Source of the DNA: Ifrita kowaldi
Taxonomy: Eukaryota > Chordata > Aves > Passeriformes > Cinclosomatidae
Length of the DNA stretch: 64,000 bases
Assembly: GCA_013398055.1 (NCBI GenBank)
Contig: VZRS01003951.1
Location: 124,001 to 188,000, forward strand
Direction: 5' to 3'
Part shown: positions 26,901 to 36,300 of the stretch, in pieces
How the letters are laid out: the number at the start of each line of letters is the position of its first letter
How positions within the stretch are numbered: the first letter of the stretch is position 1
The notes under the pieces: model-generated
What the model saw: the letters and a program-made list of their open reading frames with translations, nothing else
Database searches by the model: none
What the model was told of the DNA's origin: nothing
Translations under genes and position numbers: made by a program

Positions 26901-29900
26901 AGAATCATGACAGATGAGGATGGAGAGACATCTGCTACTGAGATACACAAAATGAGATCAGCAGGCAATTAACAGCATGGCAGTAAATAAGAAGGGGAAG
27001 TCAGATAGGGAAACACAGCCAAGGAGATGATTACATGATGCGTGATGGTCTTCCCTGAAAACACCACTGTCTCCTCCCCAGCTCACTACAAAACTGACTC
27101 ACTACTTCCACACGAGCTGCTTGCAACCTCTCAGTCTCAGAATCAACACCACCTGTTTCTGGCATTACACTATGAATTCTCAAAGGCTACTGAAATCTGA
27201 AACACTGATAGATTGAAAAAAACCCATCAAAACAAAACCCAAAAAATCCAAAACAAAACCAGAAAGAGAGCAGGGTTTAAGCAACAATGATATGGCATCA
27301 AATTTGACTCATGAGAATGGCAGCTACCAAATCCTTCCGAGAAAAGAGAAGAATGAAAACAAGTGTTGTCATATAAAACCCATGATTTTGCTCACAGTGG
27401 AAACAATCTTGTTTCCATTTTATAAGTAACTGTTTTATGAAACTATAAATACAGTGAAATGAAACCGCTTCCTTTCACAGCATAGCTGGAGACTGAGTAT
27501 TACTGACAGCTTAAAACAATTAGCAATGAACAACAGTTTATCTTCCAGAGAGTCACTGCCACTCTGTCAGCTTCAGTACAAAGATCAGAGAAGACAGGGA
27601 AACCCTTTAAAAAAGTCAAACCCTAGCCCAGATGAATCAATAAAGTTCAAACAATTTAAAGTTGTACCCTCTATTGTGCTGCTTTCTCCAGCCTGGACTC
27701 CAGCTTCCTGCATGGTCTCCTCCTTTGCCGTGGTGCCCATCACCAGCATTGTGCTTCCAGAAGTCTCTTCCACTTTGGGAGCAGTTACTTCTTTTGCTTC
27801 CAACTCCTGTGCCTCCTTCACCTTTTCCTTCTCTCCTCTGGATACCAGTTTTTGCTTTTTGTCTTCCTGAGTCACTGCTGAGGCTTTCAGTTGAATTGCT
27901 GCTACCTGGGTTCCAATGGACTTTTCCTCCACATGATCAGATTTACGACTGACATCAGTCAGGTCCAGACTTTTCACCACGCGTGGTTCTAAGACCGACT
28001 TCTGCTCTTTTGGAGTGGATTTTACTTTGGGGTCTCTTGCTTTGGATTTTGATGTTTCCTGGCTGATTGATGTTTTAGAAAATTTGACCTGCTTTACAGG
28101 AGACACATTAATTTCTGGTTTGCGTGGCAGCTTCTTAATTCCATATTCTTTGAGGGATTTCTGGGACAATTTCTCTTTTGCCAGCATTGATGCCTTTACT
28201 GCTATGTTCTCAGAAAAGATGGGATCTCGTCTGGGAAACTCAACTTTAGTTTTAATGGCAACTTCTGAATCACCAATATTTTCATCTTCAGAATCTGAGC
28301 TTGAATCTGACTCTGAGCTGGATGAAGATGAAGTTTGTTCCTCAACTAACTCTTTCCTCAGGCCTCCTCCTCTTGCAGGTGTAGTGAGGTTTTCCTCCTC
28401 ACGGGAGGAGACAACTCCTCGCTGAGGAAATGCAACCACAGTTTTTCTCGACACGGACATCCTCGTGTCTTCAGCAGATTTTGTAGCTTCCTTGAGGTTG
28501 GTACTAGATATGCTCTCCCCTTTGTCTGCAGACAGCAGGAGAGAGCTGGAAGACAACATTTTACGCAATTCAACTGGTGCCTTCCTGGCAAGCAGCTTGG
28601 TGCTTCCCTGTGGTGCCACTACATCTAGGAAACGGCATAAAGAGGATTATCATCATTGTATCTGACATCACTGTTACTGATCTCAGTCACAGTTTTAACT
28701 TTCAGAGATAATCTGCTACAAAAATACATTGAAGGAATTATAATGCTAAACACACGCACTGCAAAGCAGAAAGTTTTAAGACTTTTTAAGTTAAAGGAAC
28801 TGGAGTTCTAGTAGCATGTAACAGTTTTTGCTGCTGCGATGCCAAAACTCAAGGGATAAATCCTTATGTTCCTCGCTTTGCCAGACTCCTCCAAGAACTG
28901 GTTTTCCCTGTGCTTCAACTCTGCATCACTGGAAACGGTTTGCAGACACTTCCCCATCTCAGGTGAGCATTAGGATGGCTCGTTAGCCAAGCTCTTCAAA
29001 CACTGCTGCAGAGACAACACTTGTGTGTGAACAAGCCAGCGAAGCAGATACAGCAGAGAGACACAGCCACAGCTGCTTGCAAGAGTTACCCTGGAAGCAG
29101 AAGGGAGGGATGACTCCCAAAAGGCAAAGCAGCGGAGTAAGAGACACCTGAGGCCATCCATGAAGGTATTACTTGTTCATTGCCCACGTGACCTCTGCCA
29201 GCTGAGGTGTGCCCCCACAGTTCAACATTATTTCCCCAAGACCTCATCTCCCCCAGTCTTCACTTCCTATTTCTGGTTTGAGACCTCTTTGTTAAAGAAG
29301 TCTTAGAAGATTTCCTGATGCTTCATGTTTGTTTCTGTCTCTGTTTCTTCTCCCTCATGGATACCTGCATTAAGCTAAACTCTCCAGACAAGGAACGAAC
29401 AGTTGAAGGAGAAGGCAGCAGTTTTTAGGTCCTTTCAGAGCATACATAATATCCCTTGGATGCTTATTATCATCTTCAAGAGGCTGAGCAACAGCAAACA
29501 CTGTTGTGGTTACAGAAAACAGGAGGTCAAGGAGGACGGGGAGCACATTAAGAAGATTCACCATGGCTGAAATTGGCTATAGCAAAGCCAATTCCCTTAC
29601 AAGTTGAACCACTTCCAACCAGCAGCAAAATTCAACAGATTTCCAGCCCATTATGCAGATTTATCTGCAGAGTTTGGAAATCCAGATATACTTTATAAGA
29701 CTATAAACTAAATGCTGTTTTCCCCTCACTAGTATTTTACAGTAATACCCTGTATGGTTCAAGGAGTTATTACCATTAGTTCTGAACAGAAGCAAGTCTT
29801 TAGAAATGTCCAGATGAAAACATCACAGAAGAGACAAGCACATGAAAATAAAAGCAAAGTACTTTAGAAAGAAATGCAGAGTTTTTATCATAACAAAATA

Positions 29901-32088
29901 CAATGAAGAGAAGTATCGAGCTTACGCGTAGTATTTTGAATAATTTCAAGCACATACTTCTCTCTGCCAGACGGAAGGTGCAGGATGGGAAGGAAGGGCA
30001 GGGGGAGGCAGGAGGATGGGCAGCCACCTTTGGAAGAGGTCTGACTCCCTGACCCAGCCAAACAGCAGCCTGGAGAGACTAACACGTGAGGAAGCGTCAC
30101 TCAGGATGGAAGAGCTCTTCAGAGAAGCATAGAGGAGGTCAAACTAACACAAGAATGGCCAAAGAGAGGACAGACAAGGGAAAGCTGAGCAAAACCTGAA
30201 GAAGTATTAATGTTACGACATCCTAAGAAACCAAGAAGGCAGGTAAAATTCAACTTGACCATTAGTTACTGGAATAATACTTTAAACAGTTAAGTTTGGG
30301 TAAGTGGAAAAGATAGACTTTATGATTAAAAGCTGAAACATCCAATATGACTGATACACTTTAGTTAGGGTATTTCAAACTTTGCACCAGCTAATCAATA
30401 CCTGCATCACTTTGCCCAAAGAACAACACATCCATATCAGTCACAGGAATATCATTCCCAGATGTGTTCTTCCTGATGCTTGGAACATCAGCATCATTCC
30501 CAGAATGTGTTTAAAGCCTGCTCACACTCAGGTGACAGGCAGAAATTACAGGTCTATTTCCCATCACTGACTCTGTATGTAAACATGACTATTTTATCAA
30601 AACAAGGAAAATTTGCACATCCTGTTCCAGCCAGAATCTGGCAAAGGCAGCTGCATCCTATACATCTTAATTAACCTGGAGTGTTTGCAGGGGAAGCAGC
30701 TGGCTGGGAGAGCTGGCCTGAGAGGTCTCCTGACACAAATCAGAGCTGCAGGACAGTGAATCCAGACACTGATACTAAAGTACATCTCAAATACACTTAA
30801 TGCAAAAAAATAAATTGTAATAAAAAGCAATTTGCTGTTCAATCAATCTGTGCAGCGAAGGCTTTCTTAATGGAACAGCCAGGCTTTTATTTGCTTTGGC
30901 ATTTAAGAAGGTGGCAGAAGTCTGCACTCAACTACGCTTTCAGTGATCTTTTCAACAGCAGTCAACAAGTCTGATCACTCCTACATGTGGTTCCATGGAG
31001 CTTTCCTGTTCCAGCACCTGGATCTCTAATTTGGGACAGGAAACCTCACTGAACCACTGAGACTCCGTTCATACAAACGAGGCATCAGTCTTTGAAATTT
31101 GTATTCCTGTTCTGACTTCGGTCAGGGACAAAAGGGTTTTAAATACTCCTCAATGTGGGATGGAGGGCAGCATCCAAAACAAGGTTCACGCTTGCAAACC
31201 TCTGGGGCAAGAAGCATTATGACCAAATCTAACACAGCAGGGACATGGCAGCTTCTTACATCGTTGTCTGGAGCTGCTGTTTGGCGTATTTGGACCTTGG
31301 GAGTCTTTCTCTAAGTCTTTCTGTTTTTTAATCCTGATAACACAATCATTTCGAAGGACAAGGGAAAACATCTGAAGTTAAAAACTAGGTTTTACACCTC
31401 CTAAAAACACTTCCGGGGATGGGGCAGCCACAGCTTCTCTGGGCAACCTGTGCCAGGGCCTCAACACCCTCACAGTAAACAAATTTTTCCTGATATCTAA
31501 TCTAACCCTATTTTCTTTCAGTTTTAAGCCATTCCCCTTCGTACACGCTGAACAGTCTGACACTGCCCCATCCAGCCTGGCCTTGAATATTAAGGTGAAC
31601 AGGAAAGAAGTGACAAGCTCATAAACATAAAACTACACACGTGTGTATCTATATATATGGCCTATAAATATATTCCACACAGCCAGACCTTTACTTTTAC
31701 TTTTATTACTAGACGGTACATTTTACCAGAACCCCTCGTTTACATGGCGATGACCTTTCAGTCCTTGTTCTTCCCAGCTTATACAGCGCCTCTTCCTAGG
31801 CGTGACCCTTCTCCAGCTTTCCTCACCCATTCCTTTTATTGACACCCCGATACCTCTCACTGTCTAACCACCCTCTTACTCTTTGGCGGCGCCGTCCCGG
31901 TGCCCACCGGCTTCGTGCAGAGCCCCCGCGCCTCCAGCTGCAACACCTACAAGGGACAACGTAACAAGAGTTAACAAAGCGGGAGGGAATACCGACAGCA
32001 CAGAGGGGCAGGAAATCGCCCCGAGGAGCCCCTTTACCTCGCGGGTCACCGCCCGCCCGCCGCCCCTCAGCGCCGCGGCCGCCGCCAT
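23754..32088 (-). CDS. NDUFV3: NDUFV3, complex I accessory subunit (four exons)
   Basis: NDUFV3 is an accessory subunit of the NADH-dehydrogenase (N) module of mitochondrial complex I, on the matrix arm. Coding exons on the minus strand are 32088-32038, 31946-31880, 28624-27668 and 23911-23754. All junctions are GT-AG and keep frame. The long form is 410 residues. Skipping the 957-bp third exon gives a 91-residue form, matching the known long and short isoforms. The N-terminus (residues 1-30) is arginine-rich and lacks acidic residues at first, as expected for mitochondrial import. Exon 3 starts NVVAPQG and contains SRKTVVAFPQ (residues 98-107) and a serine/acidic tract (138-154), as in the mammalian long form. 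The C-terminus (368-410) carries FDNSTYKNLQHHEY and ends QPQPSSGRPSPRH, the hallmark of the family. The start ATG is in strong Kozak context (A at -3, G at +4). It is head to head with WDR4. Confidence 0.95.
25872..25985 (-). mobile_element. CR1 LINE 3'-end fragment, antisense, in NDUFV3 intron 3
   Basis: Plus-strand reading starts 'tttaggttggaaaagatctc', then 'caagatcatcaagtccaacc'. Only about 110 bp remain. Confidence 0.8.
26133..26775 (-). mobile_element. CR1 LINE fragment, antisense, in NDUFV3 intron 3
   Basis: About 640 bp running from a 'cacagaatggttgaggttgg' start through 'ccaaggatggagaccccacc', 'ctgggctgaacagtcccag', 'agcctttcttcacaggagag' and 'ggcacattgctggctcac'. It therefore retains the 3' UTR and part of the end of the CR1 ORF2 region in inverted order. 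Open frames across it are remnants or chance. Confidence 0.88.
27668..28624 (-). CDS. NDUFV3: NDUFV3 coding exon 3 (long-isoform cassette exon)
   Basis: 957 bp = exactly 319 codons, phase 1 at both ends, so inclusion or skipping keeps frame. Acceptor TTTCCTAG, donor GTACAA, the latter weaker than consensus, which would favour skipping. Encodes a hydrophilic, lysine/serine/glutamate-rich region with a serine/acidic tract and no recognisable fold. The upstream part (VVAPQGSTKLLARKAPVEL) aligns with the human exon; the rest is poorly conserved, as is typical. The open frame continues 83 nt past the donor before a stop. Confidence 0.93.
28700..31380. other. NDUFV3 intron 2, nothing recognisable
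   Basis: I scanned for a further exon on the minus strand and found only chance open frames (for example near 29.4 kb and 29.9 kb) with no similarity to NDUFV3. Confidence 0.5.
31388..31592 (-). mobile_element. CR1 LINE fragment, antisense
   Basis: Plus-strand reading: 'acttccggggatggggcagcc', 'gggcaacctgtgccagggcc', 'cacagtaaacaaatttttcc'. The terminal part of the element is missing at the left. A displaced 'catccagcctggccttgaa' segment at 31569-31588 suggests an internal rearrangement. Confidence 0.82.
31880..31946 (-). CDS. NDUFV3: NDUFV3 coding exon 2
   Basis: 67 bp between acceptor TTGTAG and donor GTAAGA, encoding VLQLEARGLCTKPVG...APPK plus one base of the next codon. It aligns in position and in its 'LQ-E-..-GL' and final 'PPK' residues with exon 2 of human NDUFV3. 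It is separated from exon 1 by an intron of only 91 bp, so both lie in the same CpG island. Confidence 0.88.
32038..32088 (-). CDS. NDUFV3: NDUFV3 coding exon 1
   Basis: 17 codons, from MAAAAALRGG to a GAG codon, then the donor GTAAAG; phase 0. It is the first part of the mitochondrial targeting sequence. The start codon is embedded in AAGATGGCGGC, a full YY1-type motif (32081-32091 on the plus strand), a common arrangement at nuclear genes for mitochondrial proteins. Confidence 0.9.
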
Positions 32089-32204
32089 CTTGCCCGGAGC
32101 CCTCACGGCGCCCCCGCGCCCTCCCGGTGGGCGGGGCCGGCGCGGGGGTGACGTCATTGCGGGGCGCGGTGACGCATTAGCGCACGTGGCGGCGCGGGCG
32201 CATG
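32089..32204. promoter_or_regulatory. Divergent NDUFV3/WDR4 CpG promoter
   Basis: CpG-dense interval between the NDUFV3 start codon and the unresolved base at 32205. It contains a GC box (GGGCGGGGCC, about 32129-32138), a perfect cAMP-response element TGACGTCA (32149-32156) and a second half-site GGTGACGCA about 12 bp on. Coding sequence of NDUFV3 leaves on the minus strand and WDR4 lies on the plus strand, so it is the shared promoter. No TATA box is visible. Confidence 0.8.
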
Positions 32205-32205
32205 N
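32205..32205. other. WDR4: Unresolved base, probable assembly gap hiding WDR4 exon 1
   Basis: A single N interrupts the CpG island, preceded by GGGCGCATG and followed abruptly by AT-rich sequence. The first WDR4 exon, about 30 codons in human, is not found anywhere between here and exon 2. The N is the most likely place for the loss. The ATG at 32202-32204 abutting the N could be the start codon, but this cannot be tested here. Confidence 0.5.
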
Positions 32206-32209
32206 TGTA

Positions 32210-32335
32210 ACGTACGTAGGTATAGCACGTATTTAGCATGTATATATATAATATATATGAAATTATAAATACATATGTTATATATTACAATATATATTAT
32301 TTAATATATATACACATACATATATACACATGATA
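32210..32335. repeat. AT-rich TA-repeat tract
   Basis: Degenerate (TA)n with interspersed C and G steps, starting directly after the CpG island ends at the unresolved base. The abrupt composition switch supports missing sequence at the junction. Confidence 0.75.
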
Positions 32336-32344
32336 GCAGTCTGT

Positions 32345-32695
32345 TTTATGTCAATAAAGAAGGTGCATAAAGCTGTCTGTAAACCAGGGGAGAAGAGGAG
32401 GGTGCCAGGCTCTGTTCAGTGGTGCCCAGTGACAGGATGAGGAGCAACGGCCATAAAACAAAACACAAGAAGTTCCACCTCAATATTAGGAAGAACTTCT
32501 TTCCATTGAGGGTGGCAGAGCTCTGGAACAGCTGCCCAGGAAGCTCACGGAGTCTCCCTGTCTGGTGATACTCCAGACTCACCTGTACGTGTTCCTGTGT
32601 CACCTGCTCTGGGTGGCCCTGCCTTGGCAGGGGGTGGGACTGGGTGATCTCCAGAGGTCCCTCCAACCCAAATGATTCTGAGATTCCATGTAGTA
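32345..32695 (+). mobile_element. CR1 LINE 3' fragment, sense, WDR4 intron 1
   Basis: Contains 'aagaagttccacctcaatat', 'aggaagaacttctttccatt', 'ggcagagctctggaacagct' and ends 'ggtccctccaacccaaatg' then 'attctgagattcca'. This is the CR1 3' end in sense orientation with a degenerate terminal octamer. Confidence 0.88.
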
Positions 32696-32699
32696 TCTG

Positions 32700-33013
32700 A
32701 AGGGAGGTGTCAGAGCATGGACCAGGCTCTGCTTGGTGGTGCCCAGCAATGGGACAGGAGGCAAGGGGCAGAAACTGATGACCAGGAAGTTCCACCTGAA
32801 CATGAGGAAGAACTTCTTCACTGTGCAGTGACCGAGCACTGGACAGATTGCCCAGAGAGGGTGTGGAGTCTCCCTCACTGGAGATATTCCAGAACTCACT
32901 GGACACAATCCTGTGCCGTGTGCTCTGGGATGACCCTGCTTGAGCAGGGAGGTGGGACCAGCTGACCCACTGTGGTCCCTTCCAGCCTGACCCATCCTGT
33001 GGTTCTGTGACTG
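32700..33013 (+). mobile_element. Second CR1 LINE 3' fragment, sense, adjacent to the first
   Basis: The same CR1 segments recur in the same order ('ggaagttccacctgaacatg', 'aggaagaacttcttcactgt', 'ggtcccttccagcctgac', 'tcctgtggttctgtgac') directly after the previous copy. The two differ enough to be separate insertions or an old tandem duplication. Confidence 0.88.
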
Positions 33014-33309
33014 GCTAAATGCTACTGACAGATCTGTCGAGTCTGACAGAAGTAAAGTATATGCAAAGTGCATGGTTACTTCACCAGCAGAGGAGGATTT
33101 CCTATTTGACATGTGCATACTGCCCAAAATTACAAATTTCTGCTGCCTCTATAGCACTCTGGGAGCCCACTTGGGCAGAGGTGTTTCCTCAAGGTGAGGG
33201 GCAGTTGTGCAAATAACTTTGAAGTAAGAGCATGTTACAGAATAGTTGCTTCTCCTCATAGTGAAGCTCCTGGTTGTTCAGTAATTTCAGGCTTGTTTTC
33301 TCCTTGCAG

Positions 33310-33372
33310 TGATGAGAGTCTCTTCGTGTACGATTGCAGCAGCGCGGAGAAGCAGCCCTTAGGAGAGAAAGG
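33310..33372 (+). CDS. WDR4: WDR4 exon 2
   Basis: 63 bp after acceptor TCTCCTTGCAG; encodes (S)DESLFVYDCSSAEKQPLGEK with two bases carried over; donor GTGAGG. Its first base completes a codon begun in the missing exon 1. Confidence 0.93.
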
Positions 33373-36300
33373 GTGAGGAAAATCTGCTCTTTTCCTGGAG
33401 GGTGCATCTCCTGAGCTTGTGTGGCAGTGAAGGCAGTAAAAGAAAGCCACAGGATAACTCCTTGAGCAGGTGAAGGGTTGGTTTTGCTGACTCTGATGGA
33501 TATATATGTATCTATTTTTTTGTTTCTATTCCATCCAAGGTTTCATTCCACTGTGCACATTTTTTTCTTTTTTTTAGAGAAACACGAGTGGCAAAATCAA
33601 CAATTCTCTCTCTTGTCAGTCAAGACATTTATGGAAAAGTCCTGTGTTTTTTATTAGATATCTAAGGCCGAAAAAACCCACAAAGCAGTTACATAAGTTC
33701 TCCAGATCTGTCCTCTAAGTCATGAGAGTTCAAAACACACACACAAAAAAGTATTTTTCTTAGTTTAAATTTAACAACTGGACATTGTTTTACTTATAGC
33801 CAAACAGGAAACATTTTGTTGTTTTCCCCTAAATTTATATCAAGATGTGCTACCACAAACTTTTGTTTTCTAAACAGGTTTTGATACAGGCTTAGACCTT
33901 ATGTCAGTTTCCTTTGTCTTGGCTTATTTCTTTGCATTAATGTCCATGTTGGCTCAACATTTTAAGCAGAAATAAAGGTGTTAAAATTTTACTTTGTGCC
34001 TTGTGCTCCTGGTAGTTTGGGAACAACCTCCTCAAGGTTTTTAGTAGCTATCAGGTTGTGAACTGTTGTTCCCCTTCTCTCTATTAGGCAGGATGGAAAA
34101 GGGAACGATAAAGGCAGTGATGACATCCTGGCTTTTGCCTTCTCCCCATCAGGAGATTATTTTGCCCTGACAGATGACAACAAACGCCTGATTCTGTTCT
34201 GTACGAAGCCTTCCTGGGAATGTGTTAGTGTCAGGTAAGGAAGCAGGATGGTGCATGTTGTTATGGCTGATGGATTTAGAGTTCTAAAATGGGAGTATTT
34301 GGAATGTTGATGTTTGTTATTGCTTAGCTTCCTTTTTTTTTTTTTTATTCCCTCACTCAAACAAATTTAATGTTTTTGGGAATTCAGAGTATTTGTCAAG
34401 AATTGATGTGTGGTCTTCCCCACACCAAGAATGGGAGTGCAGATGTTTATATCACTGGCCAAGGAAGGATAATCTCTTTCCTTATTCCAAGCCCAGGGTT
34501 TTTGTCTTAAAGAACTAAAACTTTACCCACTCCTGGTGAAGACAGGTGTTGGGCCTGTGAGAGTGATGCTGAGCAGCTCAGTGAGTGCATTCTTTGTTCC
34601 TTCTGATTTGGAAGAGAAGATGTTTTGGGGAGTTTGTGAACTTTTACAAAAGCACATCTTTAGAGATGCTGCAGCTGCTTTTCTTTAGTACATTCCTCTT
34701 GAGGAAACAGCCTGTAGCTGTCCACCAGAGGTCCCCCAGTTTCAAGTTTTCTGCTGCTGCTTGTGACAATTCTCTGTAGAAAAACCAGAACCATGAAGGG
34801 CTTCTTGAGAAAGTACTTGAGCATGTGACATCTCTGCTTCTGGTGGTCTCTGACAAACGTGAGACCCTGGCTGCAAAACCAAGTCAAGTCTCTGTACTTG
34901 GCTCTGTTTGTAGGGTACAGGATGGACCTTTGGGGTTGAACAGTGTTGCAGTGAGGAGGTGGTCATGGCATGAAGCTGTGCCAGGGGAGGTTTAGGCTGG
35001 ATATCAGGAAAAGGTTCTTCCCCCAGAGGGTGGTCAGGCTCTGAACAGGCTCCCCAGGGAAGTGCTTACAGCCCCAAGGCTTAAGAAGTGTTTGGACAAT
35101 GCTCTTAGGTGGAATTGTTGGAGTGTCCTGTGCAGGGCCAGGAGTTGGACTCAGTGATCCTTGTGGGTCCCTTCCAACTCAGGATATTCTATGACAAAAC
35201 CAGAAATGCTAAATTCTGTTCATTCTGTGTCCTGCCTTCCCTGCTGGCCTGCCTTGTGTGTCTTGCCTGTAATATGCCACTGGATCATTGGTGTTGTAGT
35301 TTCTGCTGAAAGTTTAACCAGGACCACAGCTGGATTTTTTGTGAATGTCATTACCTCATGTTGGGAAACTGGGAATACAGGTAAAAGGCTGTTTACATGG
35401 ATAACCATGCCAAAGTTGAGCTCTGTAGCTTGTGTTGGTGTTTTGTGGCAAGCTGTATAAAGGTCTCACACAGTGCTGGCCTTTGTAGTCAGCTCATGTC
35501 AGACAAAGGGGAACTTTTGAATCTTTGTGCTCAGGATCACAGGTGGTACAGGTGGACTTGGAGCAAGACTTTCTGGTTGGCTGAGTAACCTTTTTTGGAG
35601 CTCTGTTGCCTGTGATCCTGTTGTTGTGGTGTTCCTTTAAACAGCCACTGAAAAGTGTGAGAATTTCTGTCTTCCTACCTGAAGCACAGTGTATTGTCCT
35701 CTTGCCTCTAGATGGCCACTGAATTTCAGAGTAGGTGAATATAAATATCCATTCCCTATGATCCTTGGTGCCCACAATCCTGTGCTAACACACAGGACAT
35801 GTCTTTTGGCATATGTGGTCCTTACATTTATTTGGGTAGTTGTAAGAAAACTGGTACCTGCTACACTGGCAGCTGGAACAATGAGCTGATGGCAGATGAT
35901 GAGGGAAACTCAGAGCTCAAGTTCTGAACTTTTCCTGGACAAGGAACCCAGAGGCTGTGACGCTGTGACCTGGGGTATGAGGAGGAAAGAGTTCCAAAGC
36001 TCGCCAGGAAGGGCTTCCCTTTACAGTACAGAGTGACAACTGGAGTAGTTCCTACACAGTGTTTCAAAGTGTTGCTGCAAAGGACTCCTAATAGGACAAA
36101 TCCTACCTTGTCTTTTTTATGTGTTTAACTCATATTTTTATTATGGAGAGTGCAAGGAAGTCTACCAGCCTTCATTAGAGTCCTGGCATGCTGCCTAGGT
36201 GAGGTGCTCAGTTGAGAAAGTACCAAGCAAAATGCAGTCATGCAGCTTTTAATGGTCTCCTGTTGCTCTCCCCACCCCAGGTGTTTGCTATTACATAATT

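Noticed and set aside
28015..28425. 136-codon plus-strand frame
   Set aside because: Antisense shadow of NDUFV3 exon 3.
29370..29564. Hydrophobic 64-codon minus-strand frame
   Set aside because: Looked briefly like a membrane or retroviral fragment, but no family is recognisable and there are no flanking repeats.
29800..30100. Possible NDUFV3 exon 2 at an AG...GTAAGC interval on the minus strand
   Set aside because: Translation does not resemble NDUFV3, and a convincing exon 2 with the right phase and sequence was found at 31880-31946.
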